Numbered from the stretch's first letter, positions 17,067 through 27,024 are shown. The stretch: 64,000 nt of DNA from Methylobacterium sp. J-076 (GCF_022829405.1 NZ_JAKSXW010000090.1:62001-126000); one strand, 5' to 3'. Program-made: numbers and translations. Notes: a model not told the origin generated them from the letters alone.

Positions 17067-17715
17067 AATCGCGACCATAACGTGGAATCACCGTTCCGTT
17101 AAAGCTTGCCCCAGTGGGACGATCTAAAATTTCGGCCAAGTCGTTCCAAGAGGTATGTGCAGAGTTTGGAACGCTCAAAAGGCCGACACCTATGACTCGT
17201 GTGGAACGCTGTGGTGCAGCGGGTCTGATCAGACTTGGTCGCAGCGGCGGATCAGGTTGCCTGCAAGTAAATTTTTCGAACCATAAAGAAAGGTTGGAAA
17301 CGCGCGCGATGGCGACGTCTGCTTCTCTGCGTTGACGTCCGAGAGCGGACCTGCGGCTTTCTACCCAACCCAGCCGTTCAGCGGCGTCTGCCAACGCGAC
17401 CGAAGTTGGCCGTGAGCGGAATGACCCCTTCGGAGAAAGTCCACCGGAAAAGCGGACGGCCTTCTATCGATTAACGCCAGCCGTACGGACCCAGGTCGGA
17501 ACTTAACCGGACGAGGTTATTGATCGCCTTTGAGTAGCTGCCGCAATCACAGGCCACAATTTTGATCAAAATGTTTCTTTTGAGCCGTATCGAGCCACCA
17601 TTCGCCTACACATTACCATCTCATACGGATTGGATGACTATCTTGCGGCTATACGGCTTACATCTTGCTAAGTTGCTACTTGATACGTATCCGTTGCGCT
17701 TAATCTAGCACATAT
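17067..17715. repeat. Spacer rich in interspersed-repeat remnants
   Basis: No gene seen. 17341-17460 carries the fullest repeat copy in the window: GAGAGCGGACCTGCGGC, CTACCCAACCCAGCCGTTCA, then GGCCGTGAGCGGAATG and AAAAGCGGACGGCC. The last 150 bases are AT-rich and precede the 3' end of the LysR gene. Confidence 0.5.
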
Positions 17716-18636
17716 CTATTGAGAGTCCGTGCCAATAAGCTGCCTGATCAATTCAATTAGGCGGAGCGGAGCGGGCGATAACGACTGCCCTCGGCTCGTG
17801 ACTATACCGATGTTGCGGGAAAGCGACGGATTCACGATCCGAAGGCGGAAGGTGAGAGGGTCGTCGCCCTCGGGCAGAGCCACGCGGGGAAGGATCGCCG
17901 CACCGAGCCCGCTGCGGGCCATCGAGATCAGCGTCTGCGCCTGGGCGAACTCGTAGCGCGTGTCGAGCTTGACTCCCCGATCCTTCAGGGCTGCCTCGAC
18001 CGTATGACGAAGCGCAGTCGCTTGGTTGAGTAGCAACAGGGGCATGCTGGCGAGCGTCGCAAAGCCGATCGTCGTGGGCCGGGTCGTGACAAGGCTGCGC
18101 GGCACCAAAGCGTATAGCGGATCGACGAGGATCAGATCGAAGTCGAACTCGTCCGACTCCGGCTGTGGACCGATGCCGAAATCGGCCTCGCGCTGGCGAA
18201 TGCTCTCGAAAAGTGCCTCCGAGGTCAGTTCCCGCACGCGGATCTCAACCCCCGGGTAATCCTGCCGGAACGCCGCCAAGACCTGGGCAAGCCGCGTCTC
18301 AGCAATGGTCGGCGAGCAGGAAAAGGAGACCCGGCCTTGCTTAATGTCGGCCGCCTCGCGGATTGTGCGCAGGCCGCTGTCGAGTTCGAGCAAGGCACGC
18401 TCGGCGCAAGCCAGAAGTTCGTGGCCTTCGGCCGTCAGCCGCACGTTGCGGGTGGTGCGGTGAAACAGGACGACGCCAAGTTGCGTCTCCAACTGGCGGA
18501 TCTGCGCACTCACGGCCGAGGCAGAGCGGAAGGACTTTTCCGCCGCGATCCGGAAGCTGCTGTGCTCGCCCACCAGCAGGAAGGTGTGCAGCAGCTTCAG
18601 ATTCACGTGCGGCAGCCTCCTGGCCTCGAACCTCAC
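17716..18636 (-). CDS. LysR family transcriptional regulator
   Basis: A 306-residue LysR-type regulator: winged helix about residues 10-70 (FRIAAEKSFRSASAVSAQIRQLE) and an effector domain about 100-300. The GTG eleven codons in (VNLKLLHTF) is an alternative start that matches where LysR proteins usually begin. It is divergent from the DUF1330/GMC/CoA-transferase gene group, whose first gene starts 142 bases away, so it is the natural candidate regulator of that operon. Confidence 0.92.
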   Translation of the reverse strand: MRFEARRLPHVNLKLLHTFLLVGEHSSFRIAAEKSFRSASAVSAQIRQLETQLGVVLFHRTTRNVRLTAEGHELLACAERALLELDSGLRTIREAADIKQGRVSFSCSPTIAETRLAQVLAAFRQDYPGVEIRVRELTSEALFESIRQREADFGIGPQPESDEFDFDLILVDPLYALVPRSLVTTRPTTIGFATLASMPLLLLNQATALRHTVEAALKDRGVKLDTRYEFAQAQTLISMARSGLGAAILPRVALPEGDDPLTFRLRIVNPSLSRNIGIVTSRGQSLSPAPLRLIELIRQLIGTDSQ

Positions 18637-18778
18637 TCACTGTCCTCCCCGCCGATCGCTCACCCCACCCTGATAGTGAAGCCAGATAGCACAATCGACA
18701 ACATAAAGGCGTTTGCCGGTGCAGTCCGCGCAAGCGACAAGTTGGGCTTTCGCGGTGCGAGCGCCTGGGGACACAGTG

Positions 18779-19087
18779 ATGAGCACGCCGAAGGGTTACA
18801 TATACGCCGAGCTCGACGTTACGGACTCGACGACGTTCTACGATGAATACATGCCCGCCGTGCGGCCAATTTTAGCTGAGTACGACGCAAAATTTCTGAT
18901 TGCCACCAACAACGTAAAAGTGATTGAGGGCGGTCGCGACGTAAAGCGGATCATCTTGCTGGAGTTCAACTCACCGGAAACCGCGCACGCCTTTTTCTAC
19001 TCGAAGGCCTACCAGGACATCCTCGATCTCCGGCTCAGATCATCCAGCGCACACCTCTATCATCTGGACGGCGTAACGAAGGGATGA
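18779..19087 (+). CDS. DUF1330 domain protein
   Basis: A 102-residue ferredoxin-like dimeric alpha/beta-barrel protein. It begins MSTPKGYIYAELDVTDSTTFYDEYMPAVRPI and carries VIEGGRDVKRIILLEFNSPETAHAFFYSKAYQ, the usual DUF1330 pattern. ATG 18779 is preferred over the upstream 18713 start because homology begins there. It opens the plus-strand operon, with the GMC oxidoreductase following after 28 bases. DUF1330 proteins often sit in catabolic operons; the role here is unknown. Confidence 0.85.
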   Translation: MSTPKGYIYAELDVTDSTTFYDEYMPAVRPILAEYDAKFLIATNNVKVIEGGRDVKRIILLEFNSPETAHAFFYSKAYQDILDLRLRSSSAHLYHLDGVTKG

Positions 19088-19115
19088 TGTCCACTTCCGC
19101 TCGTTGGCTTCTCCC

Positions 19116-20714
19116 ATGACCGAGATCTTCGACATCGTCATCGTCGGCGCGGGGACGGCAGGCTGCGTGCTCGCCAACCGCCTGAGCGCCGATCCGGCGC
19201 GACGCGTGCTTCTGCTTGAGGCGGGACCGGCGAGTCGCAACCCTTGGATCCATATCCCGGCGGGCGTACCGCGCGTGGTGAACCATCCTCGTCTGACCTG
19301 GGGCTACCTATCCGATCCAGAGCCAAGGCTGAACGACCGTCGCATCATCTGGCCCCGCGGCAAGACCCTCGGCGGCAGCAGCGCCATCAACGGCCATGTC
19401 TACATGCGCGGAGTGCCGGACGATTACGATGCGTGGCGGCAGATGGGTAATCCCGGCTGGGCCTGGCGGGACGTGCTTCCCTATTTCAAGCGTGGCGAGC
19501 GGCATTTCCTCGGGGAATCCGAGTTGCACGGGGGGGCCGGCGAACTGGACGTCTCCCCGCTGCACGAGCCTCACCCGGCCTCGGCGGCCTTTGTGGCGGC
19601 AGCGCGGGCCGTCGGCATCGCCGCCAACCCGGATTTCAACGGGCCGCAGCAGGAGGGCGTCGGCTATCTCCAGTTCATGATGCGCGATGGGGTGCGTGCC
19701 TCGGCGGCGGCGGCTTTCCTGAAGCCGGCCCGGCGGCGGCCGAACCTCGCAGTGCGGACGGGCGTCCTGGTCCAGCGCCTTCTCTTCGACGGACGGCGCG
19801 TCACGGGCGTGGAATACCGCTGCGACGGAGACATCCGTCAGGTGCAGGCGCGCGAGGTCGTGCTGTCGGGGGGAACCATCAACTCGCCGCAGATGCTGAT
19901 GCTCTCAGGCATCGGCCCGGCCGCCGTCCTCAAGACCCTGGGGATCGCACCGGTGACTGACAGCCCTGGCGTCGGCTCCAACCTGCAGGACCATGTTTAT
20001 GCCCACTACTTGCGCGCGGTGAATCCCGCCTTCTCGATCAATCGGACGATCGCCAGCAATCTGCGGCTTATCCCCCATGTCCTGCGCTACGCCGCGACAC
20101 GGCGGGGACTGCTCACCTCGGCCGCGGCTCAGGTCGGTCTGTTCACGCGATCCTCGCCGAGCCTCGACGGGCCAGACCTGCAGATTCAGATGCGGCCCTT
20201 CAGCATGATCAGCAAGGGCGGGATGTATGCCGCGAGCCCCGATCCGGCGGTGACGGCCTCCTGTACGCTGCTGCGGCCGCATTCCACCGGCAAGGTCACC
20301 CTCCGTTCGCGCGATCCCGGCGAAGCGCCGGGCATGGTGGCGAACTACTTCACAGACGAGCGGGACCTGCCGCCGATGATCGAGGGCCTGCGGTTGCTGC
20401 GGCGGATCTTCGCCGCGCCACCCCTTGCCCCGGCGGTCCGCGACGAGCTGATGCCGGGCGGCGGCCACGAATCCGACGAGGAACTGACGCACTACCTGCG
20501 CGCCAACGCCCAATCGATGTACCACCCCGTGGGCACATGCCGGATGGGCCAGGACACTGATTGCGTCGTCGACAGCCGCCTGCGGGTGCACGGTGTCGGC
20601 GGGCTACGGGTGGTCGATGCCTCGATTATGCCTCGCATTCCCTCGGGTAATACCAACGCGCCGACGATCATGGTCGCCGAGAAGGCCGCCGACATGATCC
20701 GGGAAGACGCGTGA
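19116..20714 (+). CDS. GMC family (choline dehydrogenase-like) oxidoreductase
   Basis: A 532-residue FAD-dependent alcohol dehydrogenase of the glucose-methanol-choline family. The N-terminal FAD fold is [18 protein letters not shown] with an acidic [24 protein letters not shown] is the GMC signature 1 region, and [17 protein letters not shown] is signature 2. The C-terminal catalytic His lies in [11 protein letters not shown] (about residue 470) and the Asn in [18 protein letters not shown]. No signal peptide is seen, so it is cytoplasmic or quinone-linked at the membrane. ATG 19116 is used rather than TTG 19104. In this operon it probably oxidises an alcohol to the aldehyde used by the dehydrogenase at 22207. 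Confidence 0.94.
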   Translation: MTEIFDIVIVGAGTAGCVLANRLSADPARRVLLLEAGPASRNPWIHIPAGVPRVVNHPRLTWGYLSDPEPRLNDRRIIWPRGKTLGGSSAINGHVYMRGVPDDYDAWRQMGNPGWAWRDVLPYFKRGERHFLGESELHGGAGELDVSPLHEPHPASAAFVAAARAVGIAANPDFNGPQQEGVGYLQFMMRDGVRASAAAAFLKPARRRPNLAVRTGVLVQRLLFDGRRVTGVEYRCDGDIRQVQAREVVLSGGTINSPQMLMLSGIGPAAVLKTLGIAPVTDSPGVGSNLQDHVYAHYLRAVNPAFSINRTIASNLRLIPHVLRYAATRRGLLTSAAAQVGLFTRSSPSLDGPDLQIQMRPFSMISKGGMYAASPDPAVTASCTLLRPHSTGKVTLRSRDPGEAPGMVANYFTDERDLPPMIEGLRLLRRIFAAPPLAPAVRDELMPGGGHESDEELTHYLRANAQSMYHPVGTCRMGQDTDCVVDSRLRVHGVGGLRVVDASIMPRIPSGNTNAPTIMVAEKAADMIREDA

Positions 20715-20923
20715 GATCCATCGAAATTCCTTGAGATACCTGAGGAGGGCAGCACGCGGCCCTCCTCGACTTATGCCCGCAGCAATTGTGCGGCCAGAGT
20801 GCACAATCGGCGCAATAATCGCGTTTGAGGTGAGTGAAGACTCGCCATAGCCTTCATCGAAGTCTTGCGAAGCAGAGCGGCACGAGATCGCAAAGCGCAC
20901 GCAGTGCAGTCGAGGAGGAGCTC

Positions 20924-22156
20924 GTGCCTGAAGAGGCCAAAGCCCAGACCGGCCAAGTCGAACTCACTCCTGGTGCCCTCGATGGCGTGCGGGTGCTCGA
21001 CATCGCGACCTTCGTCGCGGCCCCATTCTGCGGTACGATCCTCGCCGACTTCGGTGCCGAGGTCATCAAGATCGAACAGCCGATTTCGGGAGATTCCCTC
21101 CGGCGCTTCGGCACGCCGACCGAATGCGGCGACACACTGGTGTGGCTGAGCGAGGCCCGCAACAAGCGCACGACCACCCTCGACCTGCGCAAGCCGGCCG
21201 GCGCCGACCTGTTTCGGAAGCTCGTCGCGCAGTCCGACGTGGTCCTGGAGAACTTCCGCCCAGGCACGCTGGAGCGCTGGGGCCTCGGCTTCGAAGATTT
21301 GCGCGCTATCAACCCGAAGCTCGTGATGCTGAGGGTCTCGGCCTACGGACAGACCGGGCCGAAGAAGGGTGAGCCCGGCTTTGCCCGCATCGCCCACGGC
21401 TTCGGCGGCCTCGCCTACCTCGCCGGCACGCCCGATGGACCGCCCGTCGTGCCGGGCTCGACCTCGATGGCTGATTACCTCTCCGGCATGTGGGGCGCCA
21501 TCGGCGTGCTGATCGCTCTACGGTCGGCAGAGGCGACGGGTCGCGGGCAGTTCATCGACATCGGGCTCTACGAGTCCGTCTTCCGCCTCCTCGACGAGGC
21601 CGCGCCGGCCTTCGCAAAGTTCGGGATCGTCCGCGAGCGCATGGGACCGGACACCGTCAACGTGGTGCCCCACAGCCATTATCAGACCGGCAGCGGCGAA
21701 TGGGTCGCCATCGCATGCACCAACGACAAGATGTTCGCTCGCCTCTGTGCGGTGATGCGACAGCCGGAATTGGCGCAGTCCTATGTCACCGCGCCCGACC
21801 GGGTCGCTAACCGAGCAACAATCAACGCGAAGGTGGCCGAATGGGTCGGCAGCCATTCCTTCGACGAGGTGATGGAGCGGACGCGGGCGGGTGAGGTGCC
21901 CTGCGGGCCAGTCTACTCGATCAAGGACATCTTCGCGGATCCCCACTACGCCGAGCGGGGGAATCTCCTGCGCGTGGACGACGAGCGGGCCGGCCCGCTG
22001 GTGCTGCCGAGCGCCGTCCCGAGGCTTTCTGAGACCCCGGCGACGTTCCGACACGCCGGACGAGCGCTCGGTGCCGATAACGCCAGCATCCTCTCGGATC
22101 TCCTCGGGCTCGGCCCCGACGAGATCGATGCGCTGAGCCGTGACGGTGTGATCTGA
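20924..22156 (+). CDS. CaiB/BaiF family CoA-transferase (copy 1)
   Basis: A 410-residue class III CoA-transferase, which moves CoA between carboxylic acids. Landmarks are VRVLDIATFVAAPFC, ADFGAEVIKIE, NKRTTTLDLRKP, LENFRPGTLERWGLG, AYGQTGP and SMADYLSGMWGA; the Asp in the last is at the usual catalytic position. Start: GTG 20924 has GAGGAGGAG just upstream, whereas the in-frame GTG at 20834 has no ribosome site and a poor leader. It closely resembles copy 3 at 38566. It would activate the acid made by the alcohol and aldehyde dehydrogenases encoded on either side. Confidence 0.92.
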   Translation: MPEEAKAQTGQVELTPGALDGVRVLDIATFVAAPFCGTILADFGAEVIKIEQPISGDSLRRFGTPTECGDTLVWLSEARNKRTTTLDLRKPAGADLFRKLVAQSDVVLENFRPGTLERWGLGFEDLRAINPKLVMLRVSAYGQTGPKKGEPGFARIAHGFGGLAYLAGTPDGPPVVPGSTSMADYLSGMWGAIGVLIALRSAEATGRGQFIDIGLYESVFRLLDEAAPAFAKFGIVRERMGPDTVNVVPHSHYQTGSGEWVAIACTNDKMFARLCAVMRQPELAQSYVTAPDRVANRATINAKVAEWVGSHSFDEVMERTRAGEVPCGPVYSIKDIFADPHYAERGNLLRVDDERAGPLVLPSAVPRLSETPATFRHAGRALGADNASILSDLLGLGPDEIDALSRDGVI

Positions 22157-22206
22157 GGCGCCCGCCCACGCTCCATCGCTCGAACGGAAATCCAGGCAGG
22201 ACGGCC

Positions 22207-23682
22207 ATGCACGATTACAGGATGCATATCGGTGGGGAGTGGGTCTCGGCGGCGTCCGGCGAGACCTTCGAGACCGTCAACCCCTTCGACGGAAAGCCCT
22301 GGGCCCGCATCCCCCGGGGCGGGGCGTCTGATGCCGATGCCGCCGTCGAGGCGGCGCACCGAGCGTTTCTGCAGGGGCCGTGGCGCACGATGACCCCGAC
22401 CGCGCGCGGTCAGATCCTGCACCGGCTGGCGGACCTGATCGAGACCTATTCCGACAGGCTGATCCGCGTCGAGGTCACGGACAACGGCAAGCTGATCAAT
22501 GAGATTTCGGCTCAGGTAAAATATCTGCCGCAGTACTTCCGCTACTTCGGCGGCCTCGCCGACAAGATCGAAGGCTCGGTCCTCCCCATCGATAAGGCGG
22601 AGACATTCAATTTCACCCGACACGAGCCGTTGGGGGTCTGCATCGCGATCACCGCCTGGAATTCGCCCCTGCTGCTCGCCGTCAACAAGCTGGCCCCGGG
22701 GCTCGCCGCCGGCAACACCTTCGTCGTCAAGCCCTCGGAATACACCTCGGCCTCGGTGCTCGAACTCGCCACCTTGTTCGAGGAAGCGGGCCTGCCACAG
22801 GGAGTGGTGAACGTCGTCACCGGCTATGCCGATGTCGGTGCGGCTTTGGTGGCGCATCCCAAGGTCGCCAAGGTCGCCTTCACCGGCAGCGAGGTGGGCG
22901 GTCAGCGGGTTGCCGAGGCGGCCGCCCGCGACTTTAAGCGCGCCACTCTCGAACTCGGCGGCAAGTCCGCCAACATCGTGTTCGCGGATGCCAACCTCGA
23001 CAACGCCCTGAAGGGCGCCGTCTCTGGCATCTTCGCCGCCACGGGGCAGACTTGTGTCGCGGGTTCCCGGCTGCTGGTCCAGCGCTCGATCTACGACGCG
23101 TTCGTGGGCCGCCTCGTGGACTTCGCGGCGACGGCGCGGATGGGCGACCCGATGCGCAAGGAGACACAGGTCGGGCCGGTCACCACCCCACCCCAGTACG
23201 ACAAAATCCTCGACTACATCGCCATCGCCAAGGCCGAGGGGGCCGAGTGCCGCCTTGGCGGACAGCCGGCCTCGCGCCCGGAGTGCGGTGCCGGGCAGTT
23301 CGTCGAGCCGACGATCTTCTCGGGCGTGAACAATGCGATGCGCATCGCGCGCGAGGAGGTGTTCGGGCCTGTCCTGTCCTGCATCCCCTTCGAGGACGAG
23401 GACGAGGCGGTCGCCATCGCCAACGACTCGCCCTACGGCCTTGCGGCCGGCGTGTGGACCTCGGATGTCCGCCGCATGCTGACGATGTCGGAGCGGCTGT
23501 CGGTCGGCATGGTCTGGGTGAACATGTACCGGGCCGTGAGCTTCATGTCCCCCTTCGGGGGGTACAAGCGCTCGGGGCTCGGGCGCGAGAACGGTATCGA
23601 GGCGATCCACGAGTACCTCCAGACGAAGAGCGTCTGGATCAGCACGGCGACCGAGGTCGCCGACCCGTTCGTGATCCGCTGA
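22207..23682 (+). CDS. Aldehyde dehydrogenase (NAD(P)+)
   Basis: A 491-residue aldehyde dehydrogenase that oxidises aldehydes to acids. The general-base Glu lies in LELGGKSANIVF (about 249) and the nucleophilic Cys in GQTCVAGSR (about 283); ITAWNSPLL and KPSEYTS form the cofactor region and GPVLSCIPF and SPFGGYKRSGLGRENG the C-terminal blocks. It is full length for the family. It lies 50 bases after CoA-transferase copy 1 and ten before the SDR, inside the plus-strand operon, and is a plausible second step after the GMC alcohol dehydrogenase. Confidence 0.94.
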   Translation: MHDYRMHIGGEWVSAASGETFETVNPFDGKPWARIPRGGASDADAAVEAAHRAFLQGPWRTMTPTARGQILHRLADLIETYSDRLIRVEVTDNGKLINEISAQVKYLPQYFRYFGGLADKIEGSVLPIDKAETFNFTRHEPLGVCIAITAWNSPLLLAVNKLAPGLAAGNTFVVKPSEYTSASVLELATLFEEAGLPQGVVNVVTGYADVGAALVAHPKVAKVAFTGSEVGGQRVAEAAARDFKRATLELGGKSANIVFADANLDNALKGAVSGIFAATGQTCVAGSRLLVQRSIYDAFVGRLVDFAATARMGDPMRKETQVGPVTTPPQYDKILDYIAIAKAEGAECRLGGQPASRPECGAGQFVEPTIFSGVNNAMRIAREEVFGPVLSCIPFEDEDEAVAIANDSPYGLAAGVWTSDVRRMLTMSERLSVGMVWVNMYRAVSFMSPFGGYKRSGLGRENGIEAIHEYLQTKSVWISTATEVADPFVIR

Positions 23683-23692
23683 GGGGATGGTC

Positions 23693-24478
23693 GTGCCCTC
23701 CCCAGAAATTCTTACCCCGAGCTTCCGCCTCGACGGCCGGGTCGCGCTCATCACCGGGGCCGGCGCGGGGATCGGTGAGGCCATCGCCACCGGCTTCGCC
23801 GAGGCCGGAGCCGAGACCGTGCTCATCGGCCTGAGCCAGGGCCCGCTGGACGACCTCGCCGGGCGGATCGAGGCCGCCGGTCTGCCGAGGGCCCGGACCT
23901 TCGCCCTCGACGTCTGCGACACGCAGGGCATCGCCGCCGCCATCGCCGGGCTGCCGCGGCTCGACATCCTCGTGAACAACGCCGGCACCAACGTGCCGGA
24001 GCCCTTCGTCGACGTCTCCGAGGAGAACCTCGACCGCATCCTCGGCCTGAACGTGCGGGCCGCCTTCCTCGTGGCGCAGGCCGCCGTCCGGAAGATGCTG
24101 GAGGACCCTCAGCGGGCCGAGCGGGGCGGCGCCGTCATCAACATCAGCTCGCAGATGGGGCACGTCGGCTCCCCCAACCGCACCGCCTACTGCATGAGCA
24201 AGCATGCGGTGGAGGGCCTGACCAAGGCCATGGCGGTCGAGCTGGCGCCCCAGCGGATCCGGGTGAACTCCATCGGCCCGACCTTCGTCGACACGCCGCT
24301 GATCCGACGGATCGTGGACACCCCCGAGAAGCACGATTTCCTGGTCTCGAAGATCCCCCTCGGCAGCATGGCGAGCGTCCGGGACATGATCGGCGCCGCG
24401 ATCTATCTTGCTTCGCCCGCCGCCGCGATGGTCACGGGCACATGTCTCCTCGTCGATGGCGGCTGGACCGCCCAATGA
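23693..24478 (+). CDS. Short-chain dehydrogenase/reductase (SDR 1)
   Basis: A 261-residue classical SDR: cofactor motif TGAGAGIGEAIA, structural NNAG (LVNNAGTN), catalytic Ser in INISSQMG and Tyr/Lys in AYCMSKHAVEG, ending LLVDGGWTAQ. It should interconvert an alcohol and a ketone with NAD(P). The ATG at 23687 directly abuts GAGGGG, leaving no spacing, while GTG 23693 is six bases from it; I use the GTG. Its 3' end overlaps the next gene (ATGA). Confidence 0.9.
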   Translation: MPSPEILTPSFRLDGRVALITGAGAGIGEAIATGFAEAGAETVLIGLSQGPLDDLAGRIEAAGLPRARTFALDVCDTQGIAAAIAGLPRLDILVNNAGTNVPEPFVDVSEENLDRILGLNVRAAFLVAQAAVRKMLEDPQRAERGGAVINISSQMGHVGSPNRTAYCMSKHAVEGLTKAMAVELAPQRIRVNSIGPTFVDTPLIRRIVDTPEKHDFLVSKIPLGSMASVRDMIGAAIYLASPAAAMVTGTCLLVDGGWTAQ

Positions 24479-25494
24479 CCTCTCCTTCAAACGCAGAGAT
24501 GGACGCGATGAGCGCGACGGCCAAAAGGATCGTGGTGGAGCAGGCCGGACCGCCCGAGGCGATGCGCCTCGTGGAGGAGCCGGTGCCTAGCCCGGCGGCG
24601 GGTGAGGTCTTCATCCGGCAGCAGGCGATCGGCGTCGACTTCATCGACACGCAGTTGCGCTCTGGCCTATTGCCGGCGGCCCTGCCGACTGGACTCGGGT
24701 TCTCGGCGGCCGGCACGGTGGCGGCTCTGGGCGAGGGTGTCACCGGGCTCGCCGTCGGGGACCGCGTCGCGTACCATTACCCCGTGGCCGGGGCCTATGC
24801 GGAGGCCCGCGCCGTGCCCGCGGAGCGGGTGATCCGCCTGCCCGACCAGGACATGTCCGCCGAGGCCGCCGCCGGCGCGCTCTTCCGGGGGCTCACGGCG
24901 TGGTACCTCGCCACGCGGATGCGCCCCATCGCGAAGGGAGATACCGTCCTCGTCCACGCCGCTGCCGGGGGCGTCGGGCTCATCCTCATCCAGTGGCTCG
25001 CCCATCTTGGGGCGGAGGTGATCGCCACCGTCGGCTCGGCCGACAAGCGGGCGGCCGTGAAGGCGCATGGGATCACCCACTGCATCGCCCTGGACGAGGA
25101 GGACTTCGTCACCCGGGTGCAGGAGATTACCGCCGGCAAGGGCGTCTCCATCGTCTACGAGTGCATTGGAAAAGAGACCTTCGAGCGGTCCCTCGGCTGC
25201 GCGGCGCGCTTCGGTCTGGTCGTCTCGTTCGGCTGGCCTTCCGGCGATATCGATCCGGTGAAGCTCGCCGACATCCGCAACCGCGGCTCGCTGTTCGTCA
25301 CGCGTCCGACCATCGCGCATTACGTGGCTGACCCGGCCGATCTGCGGGAGGGCGCCGGCGCTCTATTCGACCTGATCGCGAAGGGCACTATCAAGGTGAC
25401 GGTCGGCCAGTCCTATCCCCTCGCCGAGGCGGCCCGGGCGCATGCCGATCTCGCCGGCCGCCGGACCTCCGGCTCCACCATCCTGACGGTGTGA
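24475..25494 (+). CDS. Quinone oxidoreductase-like zinc-independent MDR protein
   Basis: A 339-residue medium-chain reductase of the NADPH:quinone oxidoreductase branch. GVDFIDTQLRSGLLP is the QOR-type segment replacing zinc ligands, and the NADPH motif is HAAAGGVGLILIQ (about 160-172). ATG 24475 overlaps the SDR 1 stop as ATGA; ATG 24499 or 24508 would also serve and the conserved part begins near the latter. Within the operon it could reduce an enone or enoyl intermediate or a quinone. Confidence 0.88.
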   Translation: MTSPSNAEMDAMSATAKRIVVEQAGPPEAMRLVEEPVPSPAAGEVFIRQQAIGVDFIDTQLRSGLLPAALPTGLGFSAAGTVAALGEGVTGLAVGDRVAYHYPVAGAYAEARAVPAERVIRLPDQDMSAEAAAGALFRGLTAWYLATRMRPIAKGDTVLVHAAAGGVGLILIQWLAHLGAEVIATVGSADKRAAVKAHGITHCIALDEEDFVTRVQEITAGKGVSIVYECIGKETFERSLGCAARFGLVVSFGWPSGDIDPVKLADIRNRGSLFVTRPTIAHYVADPADLREGAGALFDLIAKGTIKVTVGQSYPLAEAARAHADLAGRRTSGSTILTV

Positions 25495-25501
25495 GGCGGC
25501 C

Positions 25502-26257
25502 ATGCCGGGACTTCTGACGGGCAGAGTCGCGATCATCACCGGCGCGGCCTCCGTGCGAGGAATTGGCTGGGCCTGCGGCCGCCTCTTCGCCGGCGAGGGG
25601 GCGACTCTCGCCCTCCTCGATCTCGATGCCGGCGCGGCCCAGGCGGCGGCCGACGCCCTCGGTCCGGGCCATCGCGGCTTGGCCTGCGACGTGCGCAACG
25701 CAGCGCGCTGTGAGGCGGGGGTGGCGCAAGTTCTGGCGGAGTTCGGCCGGCTCGACATCCTCGTGAACAATGCCGGCGTCAGCCAGCCCCACCACCTGAT
25801 GGACAGCACGCAGGACGATTATGACCTCGTCTTCGATTCGAGCGTGCGCGGCACCTACAACATGTCCAGGTCCGTGGTGCCGCATTTCCGGAGGCAGCGC
25901 TCCGGGGTCATCGTCTGCATGGGTTCGGTCGCCGCGCAGCGAGGCGGCGGCATCCTCGGTGGGCCCCATTACGCGGCGGCCAAGGGCGCGGTGCAGGCCA
26001 TGGCCAAGGCGATGGCACGGGAGCTCGGGCCGGACAACGTGCGGGTCAACGCCCTCTCGCCAGGCCTCGTCGAGACGGATCTGCTCCTCGGCAAACTGAC
26101 GGATGACGGTCGGGCCCGCGCCATCGCCAACACCCCGGCCGGCCGCCTCGCCCGGCCGGAGGATATCGCCGGGGCCTGCCTCTTCCTAGCGAGCGACCTG
26201 TCGAGCTTCGTCACCGGCACCGTCCTCGACGTGAACGGCGGCCTGCACATCCACTGA
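25502..26257 (+). CDS. Short-chain dehydrogenase/reductase (SDR 2)
   Basis: A 251-residue FabG-like SDR. The cofactor motif is TGAASVRGIGWACG, with NNAGVSQPHH, catalytic Ser in CMGSVAAQRGG and HYAAAKGAVQAMAKAMA, ending VLDVNGGLHIH. It starts eight bases after the quinone-reductase gene. SDR 2 and SDR 3 share unusual elements (S-x-RGIGWA in the glycine loop, the HYxAAKGxV helix and the identical GGLHIH ending) and look like a tandem duplication. Confidence 0.9.
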   Translation: MPGLLTGRVAIITGAASVRGIGWACGRLFAGEGATLALLDLDAGAAQAAADALGPGHRGLACDVRNAARCEAGVAQVLAEFGRLDILVNNAGVSQPHHLMDSTQDDYDLVFDSSVRGTYNMSRSVVPHFRRQRSGVIVCMGSVAAQRGGGILGGPHYAAAKGAVQAMAKAMARELGPDNVRVNALSPGLVETDLLLGKLTDDGRARAIANTPAGRLARPEDIAGACLFLASDLSSFVTGTVLDVNGGLHIH

Positions 26258-26274
26258 CCTTCGGGGACACGCTA

Positions 26275-27024
26275 ATGATGCTCGCAGGCAAATGCGCGGT
26301 CGTGACCGGGGGCGCCTCGCCACGGGGCATCGGCTGGGCCATCGCGATGACCTTTGCGGAGCACGGTGCGCGGGTGGCGATCCTCGACCTGCGCGGGCCG
26401 GAAGCAGCCGAGTCGGCCGCGGCCATCGGGCCGATGCATCGCGGCTTCGCCTGTGATGTCCGTGACCCTGAAGCCTGCCGGACGGCGACCGCCCAGGCTG
26501 CGGCGGCATTCGGTGGGCTCGACATCCTCGTCGCCAATGCCGGGGTGAGCGAACCGCGAAAGCTCTTGGATATCACCCAGGAGGGCTACGACCGCGTCGT
26601 CGATACCAGTCTGCGCGGCGCGCTGAACATGGCGCAGGCGGTCGTTCCTTACCTGCTCGACCGGGGCGGCGGATCTATTGTCGCCATCGGCTCCGTCTCT
26701 GGCGAGCGGGGCGGCGGCGTCATGGGTGGGGCGCATTACTCGGCGGCCAAAGGAGGCGTGCATTCCCTCGTCAAGGCGATGGCCCGCGAGTTCGCCGCCG
26801 AGGGGATCCGCATCAACGCCGTCGCGCCGGGCCTGATCGAGACCGACCTGATCGCCGGGCGCCTCGACGCCGAGAGACGGGCCGCCGTGATCGCGGCGAC
26901 ACCGATGGGGCGGATTGGAACACCAGCCGAGGTGGCAGGTGCCTGCCTGTTTCTCACCTCCGACCTCGCGGCCTACGTCCACGGCGTGACGCTCGACGTA
27001 AACGGCGGCCTGCACATCCACTGA
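26275..27024 (+). CDS. Short-chain dehydrogenase/reductase (SDR 3)
   Basis: A 249-residue SDR and close sister of SDR 2, 17 bases downstream of it: cofactor motif TGGASPRGIGWAIA, LVANAGVSEPRK, catalytic region AIGSVSGERGG and HYSAAKGGVHSLVKAMA, ending TLDVNGGLHIH. The NNAG motif is changed to ANAG. The pair may act on related intermediates, such as two stereoisomers, or form a mixed tetramer; neither is shown by sequence. Confidence 0.9.
   Translation: MMLAGKCAVVTGGASPRGIGWAIAMTFAEHGARVAILDLRGPEAAESAAAIGPMHRGFACDVRDPEACRTATAQAAAAFGGLDILVANAGVSEPRKLLDITQEGYDRVVDTSLRGALNMAQAVVPYLLDRGGGSIVAIGSVSGERGGGVMGGAHYSAAKGGVHSLVKAMAREFAAEGIRINAVAPGLIETDLIAGRLDAERRAAVIAATPMGRIGTPAEVAGACLFLTSDLAAYVHGVTLDVNGGLHIH

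Noticed and set aside
21946..24039. 697-codon minus-strand frame across the CoA-transferase, ALDH and SDR genes
   Set aside because: Shadow of three well-supported plus-strand genes; no domain recognised.
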